DNA of 64,000 nt from Paraflavisolibacter caeni (GTDB taxonomy: Bacteria; Bacteroidota; Bacteroidia; Chitinophagales; Chitinophagaceae), in NCBI RefSeq assembly GCF_025628885.1, contig NZ_JAOTIF010000002.1, positions 372,001 to 436,000 of the forward strand. Reading direction: 5' to 3'. Shown here piece after piece: positions 24,191 through 33,204 of this stretch. The number at the start of each line of letters is the position of its first letter. Positions within the stretch are counted from its first letter, which is position 1. The translations under genes were made by a program, and so were the position numbers. The notes under the pieces were generated by a model. The model searched no databases and had not been told where the DNA came from. It saw only the letters and a program-made list of their open reading frames with translations.

Positions 24191-25075
24191 ATGAGTATTC
24201 TTGTTAATAAAGCCTCTAAAGTTTTAGTACAAGGCTTCACCGGGACCGAAGGAACCTTTCATGCCTCGCAAATGATTGAATACGGCACTCAGGTAGTGGG
24301 TGGTGTTACGCCCGGAAAGGGCGGATCTAACCATTTGGATCGCCGTGTATTTAACACTGTTTCTGAATGCGTTAAGGAAACTGGTGCTAATGTTTCTATC
24401 ATTTTTGTACCGCCTGCTTTTGCAGCCGATGCGATCATGGAAGCTGCAGACGCTGGTGTTGAACTGGTGGTTTGTATCACAGAAGGTATTCCTGTTCAGG
24501 ATATGGTAACAGTGAAAAACTTCCTGCAGGGAAAACAAACCAGGTTGATCGGGCCTAACTGTCCTGGTGTGATCACTGCCGGTGAATGCAAAGTGGGTAT
24601 CATGCCCGGTTTTGTATTCAAAAAAGGTCGTATTGGTATTGTTTCTAAATCAGGTACCCTTACTTATGAGGCTGCTGACCAGGTAGCTAAAGCTGGTTTG
24701 GGAATTACTACAGCAGTAGGTATTGGTGGCGATCCAATCATCGGTACACCTACTAAAGAAGCTGTTGAATTGCTGATGAACGATCCCGAAACCGATGCTA
24801 TCGTAATGATTGGTGAAATCGGTGGTGGCATGGAAGCTGAGGCTGCCCGCTGGATAAAAGCAAACGGTAACCAAAAACCTGTAGTCGGCTTTATAGCAGG
24901 ACAAACTGCTCCTCCCGGCCGTCGTATGGGCCATGCCGGTGCTATAATTGGTGGCGCAGAAGATACTGCTGCTGCTAAAATGAAGATCATGGAAGAATGT
25001 GGTATTCATGTAGTACAAAGCCCTGCAGATATTGGTAAAACAATGGCACAGGTGCTGAGGCAGGTTTACGCTTAA
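24191..25075 (+). CDS. sucD: Succinyl-CoA ligase alpha subunit
   Basis: 294 residues. CoA-binding Rossmann domain with [15 protein letters not shown], and the phosphohistidine His248 in [32 protein letters not shown] is the family hallmark. With SucB/SucC beta subunit it converts succinyl-CoA to succinate with ATP/GTP formation in the TCA cycle. The beta subunit gene (sucC) is not in this window, so the subunits are encoded apart. Own promoter and a perfect 44-bp palindromic terminator. Confidence 0.96.
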   Translation: MSILVNKASKVLVQGFTGTEGTFHASQMIEYGTQVVGGVTPGKGGSNHLDRRVFNTVSECVKETGANVSIIFVPPAFAADAIMEAADAGVELVVCITEGIPVQDMVTVKNFLQGKQTRLIGPNCPGVITAGECKVGIMPGFVFKKGRIGIVSKSGTLTYEAADQVAKAGLGITTAVGIGGDPIIGTPTKEAVELLMNDPETDAIVMIGEIGGGMEAEAARWIKANGNQKPVVGFIAGQTAPPGRRMGHAGAIIGGAEDTAAAKMKIMEECGIHVVQSPADIGKTMAQVLRQVYA

Positions 25076-25091
25076 TCAACATAATAAACTA

Positions 25092-25135
25092 TAAACACAA
25101 TAAAGCCCTTCAATTGAAGGGCTTTATTGTGTTTA
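25092..25135 (+). terminator. 44-bp perfect palindrome, terminator of sucD
   Basis: Half TAAACACAATAAAGCCCTTC, then centre AATT; the second half is the exact complement. The tail TTTATTGTGTTT serves as the T run. Confidence 0.85.
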
Positions 25136-25172
25136 ATGTGGTGATGGGTGGTAAAACATGCATGCTATAATA

Positions 25173-25229
25173 GGCCTGGAAAGTGAAAAACCCCTAAAAT
25201 AATCAAACAGCGAAAAAGCTTTCCAGGCC
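25173..25229. repeat. 11-bp inverted repeat with a 35-nt loop in intergenic DNA
   Basis: GGCCTGGAAAG (25173-25183) and its exact complement CTTTCCAGGCC (25219-25229). Lies in a 371-base gene-free stretch (25136-25506) between sucD and the DUF4476 gene; the rest is AT-rich with a short direct repeat, ATTTCATAGAG, near 25377 and 25395. Could be a structured RNA element or remnant of a small mobile element. Confidence 0.5.
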
Positions 25230-25506
25230 CCCGTTAAATGAAACAAAACATCATCCTATTATTAAGAACTAAAAACTCACCACTCAATAAAAGGTAACGG
25301 ATTTACGCTTCCTCTAAAATCAAACAATACAGTTCCAAAACTCAAGGGTACGGGCTTGTAAAAGGGCCCGGTGACATTTCATAGAGTTTCGATGTATTTC
25401 ATAGAGCTCAATTTTATTTCGTTGGCTTGTACTTTTTAGAATGGTTATTAACCCAAAAGTTTAATTGCAAAAAATAAAATTTAAATACGGGGAATTAGTT
25501 TGAAAA

Positions 25507-26328
25507 TTAATACCTGCCTCTAACATACCTGTCTAGCTCATCCTTTCCTTGTGAAGAGAACAGGTCATACAGTTGGCTGAAATTTCTTTGATCTACTGTT
25601 CTGCTATAGGCAAGTTTTGCCAATTCCAGTTTGTCGTTTTCAGATGAGAAAATTTGCAGCACTTCCCTTACCTGGTAAGTAGTGAAATAATTGCTGTTTA
25701 AACCTTCCTTTGCTATATTCTTTTTGCTGAGCCATTGATTGCGGATCTTCTGAGTAAATTGGTTAAAATCAGCATCGCTCATTGCCCTGTTGTTGTCATT
25801 CCAGTTCCTGTTCCTGTCATAATTTTCATCCCTGTCGTATTTCCTGTCCCTGTCATAATCCCGGTTCCTGTCATAAGTGCGCTCATGATCATTGTCCCAG
25901 TCGCGACCTTCGCTTCTGTTCCTGTTGTATTCATCATCACGGTTCCTGTTATTCTGGTTTCTGTCATTCCAGTCTCCATTTTTTCTTCTGTTATCATAAT
26001 TCCTGTCTTCATCAAATTTTACGTATCCATCCCTGTTAACAATGATGTTCAGATCATACTGGGGCTTAACCATGAAGTTGCTGGTGTAAACTGGCTTTTT
26101 GTTGATTTTGTTATTCTTCTTTAACTCATAAACATCAATGGTATGTCGCCCGGGCCGCAGATCGTTCAGATAAACGCGGTTGTTGTTGGATGCAATACTT
26201 CGTCCATCAATATATACACGGTAATCATTATTGCCATAGAAAGAGACTGTAACTCTTCCTGTATTGCCGGATGCAAATACTGATAAACCAATCAGTGTAC
26301 TGAATAAAAGTGTAAAAATGTTTTTCAT
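25507..26328 (-). CDS. Secreted DUF4476 protein with low-complexity Asp/Asn/Arg region
   Basis: 273 residues from ATG 26326-26328 (MKNIFTLLFST); signal peptide to about VFASG. Region ~25-110 is a beta-sandwich-like module (GRVTVSFYGNNDYRVYIDGR). Residues ~110-185 are almost only D, N, R, Y (YDRNRDYDRDRKYDRD type). The C-terminal ~90 residues (MSDADFNQFTQKIRNQW, QVREVLQIFSSENDKLELAK) match DUF4476, a helical bundle common in Bacteroidota secreted proteins with unknown role. The repeat tract is encoded by similar trinucleotide blocks and may vary in length between strains. Divergent from the alpha-2-macroglobulin gene. Confidence 0.8.
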   Translation of the reverse strand: MKNIFTLLFSTLIGLSVFASGNTGRVTVSFYGNNDYRVYIDGRSIASNNNRVYLNDLRPGRHTIDVYELKKNNKINKKPVYTSNFMVKPQYDLNIIVNRDGYVKFDEDRNYDNRRKNGDWNDRNQNNRNRDDEYNRNRSEGRDWDNDHERTYDRNRDYDRDRKYDRDENYDRNRNWNDNNRAMSDADFNQFTQKIRNQWLSKKNIAKEGLNSNYFTTYQVREVLQIFSSENDKLELAKLAYSRTVDQRNFSQLYDLFSSQGKDELDRYVRGRY

Positions 26329-26482
26329 ATTAATGATCTCCTTTGTTATATCAGAATAGAATAACTCTGCAATGTTTATTTGGTTTTCGATAAACAAAAG
26401 TTAAAGGCTGCGCCTGAAAAGCTTATGTATTTTCTCACCTTTGTGCATCTTCATAGTATCATTAATAGGTAATTATTACTTC

Positions 26483-29400
26483 ATGAGAACTGTACTCTTG
26501 GTCGCCCTAAATCTCGCCTGCTTTTTTATGGCAGTAAAATCGTATGCACAAAAGACAAAGAATTATGAATCAGAATGGAAAAAAATAGATGAACTCATTC
26601 AAAAGAATAATCTTCCTCAATCTGCACTGGCAGAGGTGAAAAAAGTATATGCCCTGGCAAAAAGAGAGCGGCAGGACGCCCAGGTAGTGAAGTCCCTGGT
26701 ATATATGGTAGGACTGCAACAACAGAACAGGGAGGATAATACAATCAATTCAATAAAGGAATTTGAAAAAGAAATTGCTGTCAGTAAACAGCCTGTGGCA
26801 TCTATATTAAATAGCCTGTTGGCTGGGTTGTTCTGGCAATACTTTCAGAATAATCGTTGGCAATTGTACGATCGAACCAACACGGTTCACTTTAATAAAG
26901 ATGACATTGCTACCTGGACAGCAGAAGACCTTCATAAAAAGATCAGTGCGCTCTATTTACAATCTATTCGTAATGATTCACTCCTGAAACAAACTGGCCT
27001 GGAATCATACAATGCAATTATCATCAAAGGCAATGTCCGTCTATTGCGGCCAGCTCTTTACGACTTGCTGGTGCATGAGGCGCTTGACTATTTCAAAAAT
27101 GACGAACGTGACATCAAAAGACCTGCTTATGCATTTGAGATTGACCAGCCAAAAGCTTTTGCTCCGGCAAATGAATTTGTCAAAGAAAAGTTTATTACGA
27201 ATGATTCTTTATCACTTCATCACAAAGCCTTGTTGATTTACCAGGAACTTCTTGCTTTTCACCTTAAGGATGCTAAACCTGACGCACTGATAGATGCAGA
27301 TATTCAGCGTATTGAATTTGTGTATCAAAACTCTGTTTCAACTGATAAAGACTCCTTGTATGAACAGGGGCTACGGGTTCTGACTTCAAAATATGGCAAT
27401 CATCCCGTTGCTGCTCAAGCCTGGTATTTATTGGCTGCGTATCATGAAAAGCTGGCAGCATTATATGAACCTTTAAAAGACACAGCCTATCGCTTTGAGC
27501 GACTGAAGGCAAAAGAGATTCTTGAGAAAGTTGTAAATGACAGTACTACAAAAAGTGAAGGCTGGGTCAATAGTTATAACCTGCTTTCAGAGATTACAAA
27601 ACCGTTATTTTCATTTGAAGTTGAAAAAGTAAATGTGCCGGCAAAGCCTTTCCTGGCATTGGTAAAGTATAGGAATGTCAATGCTGTAAACTTTCGATTG
27701 ATCAAAGCAGATGAAGCTGCGAAGAAGTTATTGGACAACCGTTACTATGATAAGTTTTGGAATGCCTTATCGAATATAAAACCCATCAAAGAATGGCAAC
27801 AATCGCTTCCTGCAACCAATGATTTACAAGAACATGCCGTCGAGATCAAAGTGGATGCATTGCCCGTTGGGGAGTACATGTTATTGGCGACAAATAAAAA
27901 TGATGCTGCTGTTCAACTGTTGCAAGTCTCCAACATTAGTTATGTACAACACGCCAATCAATATTTTGTATTAAATAGAGAGAATGGCCAACCGCTGCCT
28001 CATGCAACAGTGCAGGTGTTTTCCCGCCAATATGATTACCGGCAATCAAAATATGTAAAAGCCAGATATGCATCTTACCAGGCAGATAGAAATGGGTTTT
28101 TTCAGATCGAAAGAAAAAAAAGTGAAAGAGGTGTAGACAATGCTTTTGCTCTGGAAATCACTTATGATAATGATCACTTATTCCTGGATGAATACAATTA
28201 CACCTATTACTCCTATAGCGAAAGAAAGGAGCAAGGGCAATCTGAGAAAATTTTCTTCTTTACAGATCGCTCTATTTACCGTCCTGGCCAAACAGTTTTC
28301 TTTAAAGGCATTGTGGTAGATCAGAGAGAGATTGTTCCTGCTTATAACACTACCATCTTTCTACTGGATGCCAACAGCCAGAAAGTCGATTCGCTGAATG
28401 TGGTAACCAATGAATTTGGATCTTTTTCCGGCAAGTTTACCCTGCCTCAAAATCTGTTGAATGGTGAATTTGTTATAGTAGATAAAAAAGAAAGAGATAG
28501 AGGGTACTTTTCTGTCGAAGAATACAAACGTCCTAAATTCTATGTGGAGTTTGATCAAATAAAGCAAAGCTACAAGGTTGGAGACAGCATTGCCATTAAA
28601 GGCAATGCAAAAGCATACGCAGGCAACAATGTGAGTGGTGCCAAAGTGGTCTACCGTGTAGTCCGTCAGCCGCGCTTTTTATATCCCTGGCTCTTGAAAG
28701 GATGGTGGCCCCGCATAGAACCGATGGAAATAGCACATGGTGAAATAGCGACTGGCGAGAATGGTCAGTTTACTTTTACCTTCAAAGCTATACCTGATCT
28801 AAAGTTGAATAAAAATTTAGATCCTGTATTTGATTATGAGATATCTGCTGACATTACCGATATAAATGGTGAAACGAGGAGCGGTGAAATGGAAGTTACT
28901 GCTGGCTATAAACCACTATTGCTGAAAGTGAAAATGGATGAACGAATTGCGGTTGATTCACTCAAAAATATCTTCATCCGTACAGAGAATATGGTTGGTG
29001 AATACCAGCCTTCTATTGTGAAGGTTTCTCTGATTCAACTAATACCTGAAAATCGTTTGATCCGTAACCGCTATTGGCAGCAGCCCGATCAGTTTGTAAT
29101 GAGCAAAGAAGTGTTCATTCAGTACTTTCCTAATGATGAATACAATGATGAAAGCAACTATCGCAACTGGACGGAAGGAAAGCAGGTGTTTGAAAAAACT
29201 GATTCGTCAAAAATAAATGGTCAATGGACAATAGGTAATCAACAATTAAGTGCAGGATTTTATAAGGTTGAAATCAGTACAAAAGATAAAGAAGGAACTG
29301 AAGTTAAAGACATTCGTTTTATTGAATTATTCGATCCTAAAAGCAACAGGCTAAGCAAGCCGGATTACCTCTGGACAAAAGGAAGTGGTGGTTCAATTGA

Positions 29401-32400
29401 GCCGGGAGAGAAAACTGTTGTGCAGATCGGTACTACTGTACAAAACGTTTTTTTAATTGGGCAAATTGATAAGAACACAAATGAAGAAACTGGAAATGTG
29501 CAACCGGCCGCAGGTAACTTCTCATTTTATTCATTGAATAATGAAAAGAAATCATTTGAATTTGCCGCAAAAGAAGAAGACCGTGGTGGCTATGGTGTTA
29601 CTTTTTTCTTTGTCCGTGACAATAGGCTTTACCAATTCAATGATGTAATCAACGTTCCTTGGAGCAATAAAGAATTAAAAATTGAATATGCAACCTATCG
29701 GGATAAAACTTTACCCGGAAGTGAAGAAAAATGGAAAGTAAAAATAACTGGTTCTAAAGGCGATAAAGCGGCAGCTGAAATGCTGGCAAGTATGTACGAT
29801 GCCTCCCTGGATCAGTTCAATCCTCACAATTGGCAGAAGCCTGTTATCTGGCCGGTTTATGCAGGTACATATGGATGGAACGGTAGTGCGAATTTTAGCT
29901 TTGAAGAATCATTTGAAAAGCCAATTAAAGAATTGGAAGCCAGATCAATTGACAAATCCTACGATCAGTTAATGAATTACAGGGTAATGGATAAAATTTA
30001 TGAAGACAGAAAAAGGAAAGTGCTTTATAAATTACGTTTAGAGAATCAGGCTGCAGAAAAAGAAGTTGATATTGCCAGGGTCCCATTGCCAACGCCAAAT
30101 AAAGTTGGTGTTTCAAACGCAGATTCCGTTGCCGTTCCTGAAATTGAAGAATTGAAAGACACAAAAATAGATTTTGATTCTTCTTCTGAAAGTCAGCAGG
30201 AAATAAGAGAAGCAAACTTTCAAATCCGCAAAAACTTCAACGAAACAGCCTTCTTCTTCCCCGATCTTCGAACCGACAAAGACGGCAATATAGAATTCTC
30301 CTTCACTATGCCCGAAGCCTTAACACGTTGGAAACTGCAAACTTTTGCCCACAGAAAAGATCTGGCTATGGGCTTGGCTCAAACAAATGTTATTACCCAA
30401 AAAGAATTGATGGTCCAGCCCAATGCACCCCGCTTTCTCCGCCAGGGCGATGCTTTAGAGTTCAGTGCCAAGATCGTGAACCTTTCAGACAAAGAACTCA
30501 CTGGCCAGGCTGAATTGCAATTGCTGGATGCCACCACCAATCAACCTGTCGATGGTTGGTTCCAAAATATCTTTCCCAACCAGTATTTTACGGTATCCGC
30601 TGGTGGCAGTGAAGTGGTAAAGTTCCCAATAGAAGTACCATACCAATTCAATAATGCATTGGTATGGCGGGTAGTGGCAAAAGCCGGCAATTATTCCGAT
30701 GGTGAAGAAATGACTTTGCCAGTACTTACTAATAAAACTTTGGTCACCGAAACATTGCCTTTGATGATGAAAGGTTCCGGTTCAAAGAACTTTACGTTCG
30801 ATAAACTGTTGCAAGCTGGCAACAGTGAGTCACTCCAGCACCAGTCTTTGACAGTAGAATTCACTTCCAATCCTGCCTGGTATGCCGTGCAGGCGTTGCC
30901 TTACCTTATGGAGTATCCCTATGAATGTGCCGAGCAGATTTTCAACCGCTATTATGCCAATGCACTGGCGGCTAAAATAGCTTCTGCTTCCCCACGCATC
31001 AAACAAATATTTGAACGATGGAAAACTGCGGATAGTTCCGCATTACAATCCAACCTCCAAAAGAACCAGGAGCTAAAATCAGTCCTGCTGGAAGAAACGC
31101 CCTGGGTGCTGCAGGCCAAAAGCGAAGAACAGCAAAAGAAAAACCTCGCCCTGCTCTTTGATCTTGTTCGAATGAGCAATGAACTCAAAAGCAATATCCA
31201 AAAGCTCAAAGAAATGCAAAGTGAAAATGGAGGCTTTGTGTGGTTCAAAGGCGGGCCAGATGATCAATACATAACTCAGTACATCCTTACTGGCATCGGT
31301 CATTTGAAAAAGTTGAATGCACTGACCAAAGAGCAGTTGGCTGATTGGGATAATGTAATATCCCAGGCCCTTCTATACTTAGATAGAAAGTCCAGGGAAG
31401 ATTGCGATTACCTGGTAAAACGCAAGCTTAATCTGAGTACGCAGCACATTGGTTATTTGCAAGCACAATACCTCTATATGCGTAGCTTCTTCCCGGAACA
31501 TAAGCTTCCCCAATCTTCACAAGCCGCTTACAATTATTACCAGGGGCAAGCAAAACAGTTCTGGATGAATGGGAATAAATATATGCAAGGAATGATCGCA
31601 CTGGCCTTAAATAGGAGAGGAGACCAGCAAACCCCTAAAGCCATCCTGAAATCATTAAAAGAAACAGCCATTTTTTCTGATGAACTAGGTATGTATTGGA
31701 AAGGATCAGCCTTTCGTATAGGATGGTTCTGGTGGCAGTCGCCCATTGAAACACAGTCTTTGCTGATCGAAGCTTTCGCCGAGATCAGCAACGACACAAA
31801 GACCATAAATGATTTAAAAACCTGGTTGCTCAGGAACAAGCAGACTACCAACTGGCGCACAACCAAAGCCACAGCCGACGCCTGCTATGCCCTGTTGTTG
31901 CAAGGCTCCGATTGGCTCAACAATGAATCCCAGGTTGCCATCCAACTAGGCAACACGACAGTGGCTCCGGGGAGCAAAGATTCCGAGGCCGGCTCTGGTT
32001 ACTTCAAAAAAGTGTTCAACACCCAGATAATCAATCCCCAAATGGGCAATATAACCGTCTCCATCAAAAAAACAGTAAATGCACAAAACCCAGAGATCCA
32101 GAACCCATCATATGGCTCCATTTACTGGCAATACTTCGAAGACCTTGATAAAATAACACCTGCTTCCACACCACTTCAATTGAACAAAAAACTGTTTGTT
32201 GAAAAGAATTCGGACAACGGCCCTGTTCTTACTCCTATCGGGGAAGGTTCAATTGTAAAGGTGGGTGATAAAATAAAGGTGCGCATTGAGTTGCGGGTGG
32301 ATAGGGATATGGAATACGTTCACATGAAAGATATGAGAGCTTCCGCCCTGGAGCCAGTTCACGTACTCAGTGGCTACAAATGGCAGGGTGGCCTGGGTTA

Positions 32401-32590
32401 TTACGAATCCACGAAAGATGCCAGCACGAATTTCTTTTTCAATTATCTCCGAAAAGGAACTTATGTTTTTGAGTATCCCTTGTTCGTGACCCATGCTGGC
32501 AATTTTAGTAATGGTGTCACTACCATCCAGTGCATGTACGCACCGGAGTTCTCAGCACATAGCGAGGGTGTTAAATTAAGATCTGAATAA
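26483..32590 (+). CDS. Alpha-2-macroglobulin family protein (secreted protease inhibitor-like)
   Basis: 2035 residues from ATG 26483. A CACCTTTG near -7 box at 26436-26443 overlaps an upstream in-frame TTG, so that is not the start. Signal peptide ends at KSYAQ. A ~450-residue N-terminal helical region precedes macroglobulin domains: the MG2-type motif FTDRSIYRPGQTVFFKG, then A2M domain ETAFFFPDLRTDKDG near residue 1250. The thioester motif is intact as C-A-E-Q (Cys1482-Gln1485), then an alpha-alpha barrel TED-like region. Bacterial members sit in the periplasm and are thought to trap proteases. No penicillin-binding protein 1C gene is adjacent, unlike in E. coli YfhM loci. Stands alone. Confidence 0.9.
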   Translation: MRTVLLVALNLACFFMAVKSYAQKTKNYESEWKKIDELIQKNNLPQSALAEVKKVYALAKRERQDAQVVKSLVYMVGLQQQNREDNTINSIKEFEKEIAVSKQPVASILNSLLAGLFWQYFQNNRWQLYDRTNTVHFNKDDIATWTAEDLHKKISALYLQSIRNDSLLKQTGLESYNAIIIKGNVRLLRPALYDLLVHEALDYFKNDERDIKRPAYAFEIDQPKAFAPANEFVKEKFITNDSLSLHHKALLIYQELLAFHLKDAKPDALIDADIQRIEFVYQNSVSTDKDSLYEQGLRVLTSKYGNHPVAAQAWYLLAAYHEKLAALYEPLKDTAYRFERLKAKEILEKVVNDSTTKSEGWVNSYNLLSEITKPLFSFEVEKVNVPAKPFLALVKYRNVNAVNFRLIKADEAAKKLLDNRYYDKFWNALSNIKPIKEWQQSLPATNDLQEHAVEIKVDALPVGEYMLLATNKNDAAVQLLQVSNISYVQHANQYFVLNRENGQPLPHATVQVFSRQYDYRQSKYVKARYASYQADRNGFFQIERKKSERGVDNAFALEITYDNDHLFLDEYNYTYYSYSERKEQGQSEKIFFFTDRSIYRPGQTVFFKGIVVDQREIVPAYNTTIFLLDANSQKVDSLNVVTNEFGSFSGKFTLPQNLLNGEFVIVDKKERDRGYFSVEEYKRPKFYVEFDQIKQSYKVGDSIAIKGNAKAYAGNNVSGAKVVYRVVRQPRFLYPWLLKGWWPRIEPMEIAHGEIATGENGQFTFTFKAIPDLKLNKNLDPVFDYEISADITDINGETRSGEMEVTAGYKPLLLKVKMDERIAVDSLKNIFIRTENMVGEYQPSIVKVSLIQLIPENRLIRNRYWQQPDQFVMSKEVFIQYFPNDEYNDESNYRNWTEGKQVFEKTDSSKINGQWTIGNQQLSAGFYKVEISTKDKEGTEVKDIRFIELFDPKSNRLSKPDYLWTKGSGGSIEPGEKTVVQIGTTVQNVFLIGQIDKNTNEETGNVQPAAGNFSFYSLNNEKKSFEFAAKEEDRGGYGVTFFFVRDNRLYQFNDVINVPWSNKELKIEYATYRDKTLPGSEEKWKVKITGSKGDKAAAEMLASMYDASLDQFNPHNWQKPVIWPVYAGTYGWNGSANFSFEESFEKPIKELEARSIDKSYDQLMNYRVMDKIYEDRKRKVLYKLRLENQAAEKEVDIARVPLPTPNKVGVSNADSVAVPEIEELKDTKIDFDSSSESQQEIREANFQIRKNFNETAFFFPDLRTDKDGNIEFSFTMPEALTRWKLQTFAHRKDLAMGLAQTNVITQKELMVQPNAPRFLRQGDALEFSAKIVNLSDKELTGQAELQLLDATTNQPVDGWFQNIFPNQYFTVSAGGSEVVKFPIEVPYQFNNALVWRVVAKAGNYSDGEEMTLPVLTNKTLVTETLPLMMKGSGSKNFTFDKLLQAGNSESLQHQSLTVEFTSNPAWYAVQALPYLMEYPYECAEQIFNRYYANALAAKIASASPRIKQIFERWKTADSSALQSNLQKNQELKSVLLEETPWVLQAKSEEQQKKNLALLFDLVRMSNELKSNIQKLKEMQSENGGFVWFKGGPDDQYITQYILTGIGHLKKLNALTKEQLADWDNVISQALLYLDRKSREDCDYLVKRKLNLSTQHIGYLQAQYLYMRSFFPEHKLPQSSQAAYNYYQGQAKQFWMNGNKYMQGMIALALNRRGDQQTPKAILKSLKETAIFSDELGMYWKGSAFRIGWFWWQSPIETQSLLIEAFAEISNDTKTINDLKTWLLRNKQTTNWRTTKATADACYALLLQGSDWLNNESQVAIQLGNTTVAPGSKDSEAGSGYFKKVFNTQIINPQMGNITVSIKKTVNAQNPEIQNPSYGSIYWQYFEDLDKITPASTPLQLNKKLFVEKNSDNGPVLTPIGEGSIVKVGDKIKVRIELRVDRDMEYVHMKDMRASALEPVHVLSGYKWQGGLGYYESTKDASTNFFFNYLRKGTYVFEYPLFVTHAGNFSNGVTTIQCMYAPEFSAHSEGVKLRSE

Positions 32591-32643
32591 TTCCTATTCT
32601 GGCATAGTATTCCCGGCAATTCATATGAACAAAAATTAATGCT

Positions 32644-32949
32644 ATGGACGAAAATCAAAAACGGCAAAACATGGATGCACCATCGGAGTCCCAAACGAAT
32701 AGAACCAATAATTTACGCGACGCTGAAGAAGATAGCATCAGGGAAAGGCATAATCAGTCTGAACAGGACATTCAAAGTGACGCCTCAGGAAAAGCTTTCT
32801 ACCAGGCTCCTGAAGAGTTTGAACGGGACAAAAACCGGAATCCACAACAAGGCGACAGGGTCAGCGCTTCGAAAATGGCTGACCGCGATACCAAAACAGA
32901 CGAGTACAGGAACAGCAAACTATCTGATACAGAAATCGGCGGAGAATAA
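32644..32949 (+). CDS. Small hydrophilic protein, unknown
   Basis: 101 residues, no signal peptide, no hydrophobic segment. It is rich in Gln, Asn, Asp, Glu, Arg and Lys (MDENQKRQNMDAPSES...SDTEIGGE), so most likely disordered. Starts 53 bases after the alpha-2-macroglobulin stop and could be cotranscribed. The composition is like small stress-associated hydrophilic proteins, but no family can be assigned. An overlapping frame starting at 32639 has lower coding character (basic, shadow-like). Confidence 0.5.
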   Translation: MDENQKRQNMDAPSESQTNRTNNLRDAEEDSIRERHNQSEQDIQSDASGKAFYQAPEEFERDKNRNPQQGDRVSASKMADRDTKTDEYRNSKLSDTEIGGE

Positions 32950-32965
32950 GGATATTATGAACCGT

Positions 32966-33017
32966 CAATGGTGAAATGTCAATAAGTAATCCCTTTGATA
33001 TTGACAATTCGCCATTG
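32966..33017. repeat. Imperfect 19-bp inverted repeat in intergenic DNA
   Basis: Arms 32966-32984 and 32999-33017 pair with two mismatches (CAATGGTGAAATGTCAATA half). Followed by GATCATTCACCATTCACC. Resembles the short dispersed palindromes often found between Bacteroidota genes. Confidence 0.55.
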
Positions 33018-33143
33018 ATCATTCACCATTCACCTGGCAATAATTTCGCTAGAATCCATCCCTTAACTGTAAATCTTTTCCTAATCTCCACATATTCCTG
33101 AATAATCCTGCTAAATCCCCGTTTCGATATATAGGGGCTTCCC

Positions 33144-33151
33144 TATTTTTG
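33144..33151 (+). promoter_or_regulatory. -7 element of the DUF2723 gene (TATTTTTG)
   Basis: Exact TAnnTTTG followed by CC, 53 bases before the ATG at 33205. Confidence 0.6.
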
Positions 33152-33204
33152 CCTGTCTTAATAAATATTATAATCCCGGCAAAAGGATCATAAACCCAAA
33201 TTGA

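Noticed and set aside
25735-26124. Val/Pro/Ile-rich 129-codon frame opposite the DUF4476 gene
   Set aside because: It is the complement of the D/N/R repeat tract; composition is explained by that, with no promoter or ribosome site.
32639-32974. Alternative frame over the small hydrophilic gene
   Set aside because: Very basic, shadow-like; the 32644 frame has a cleaner start and acidic/polar balance.
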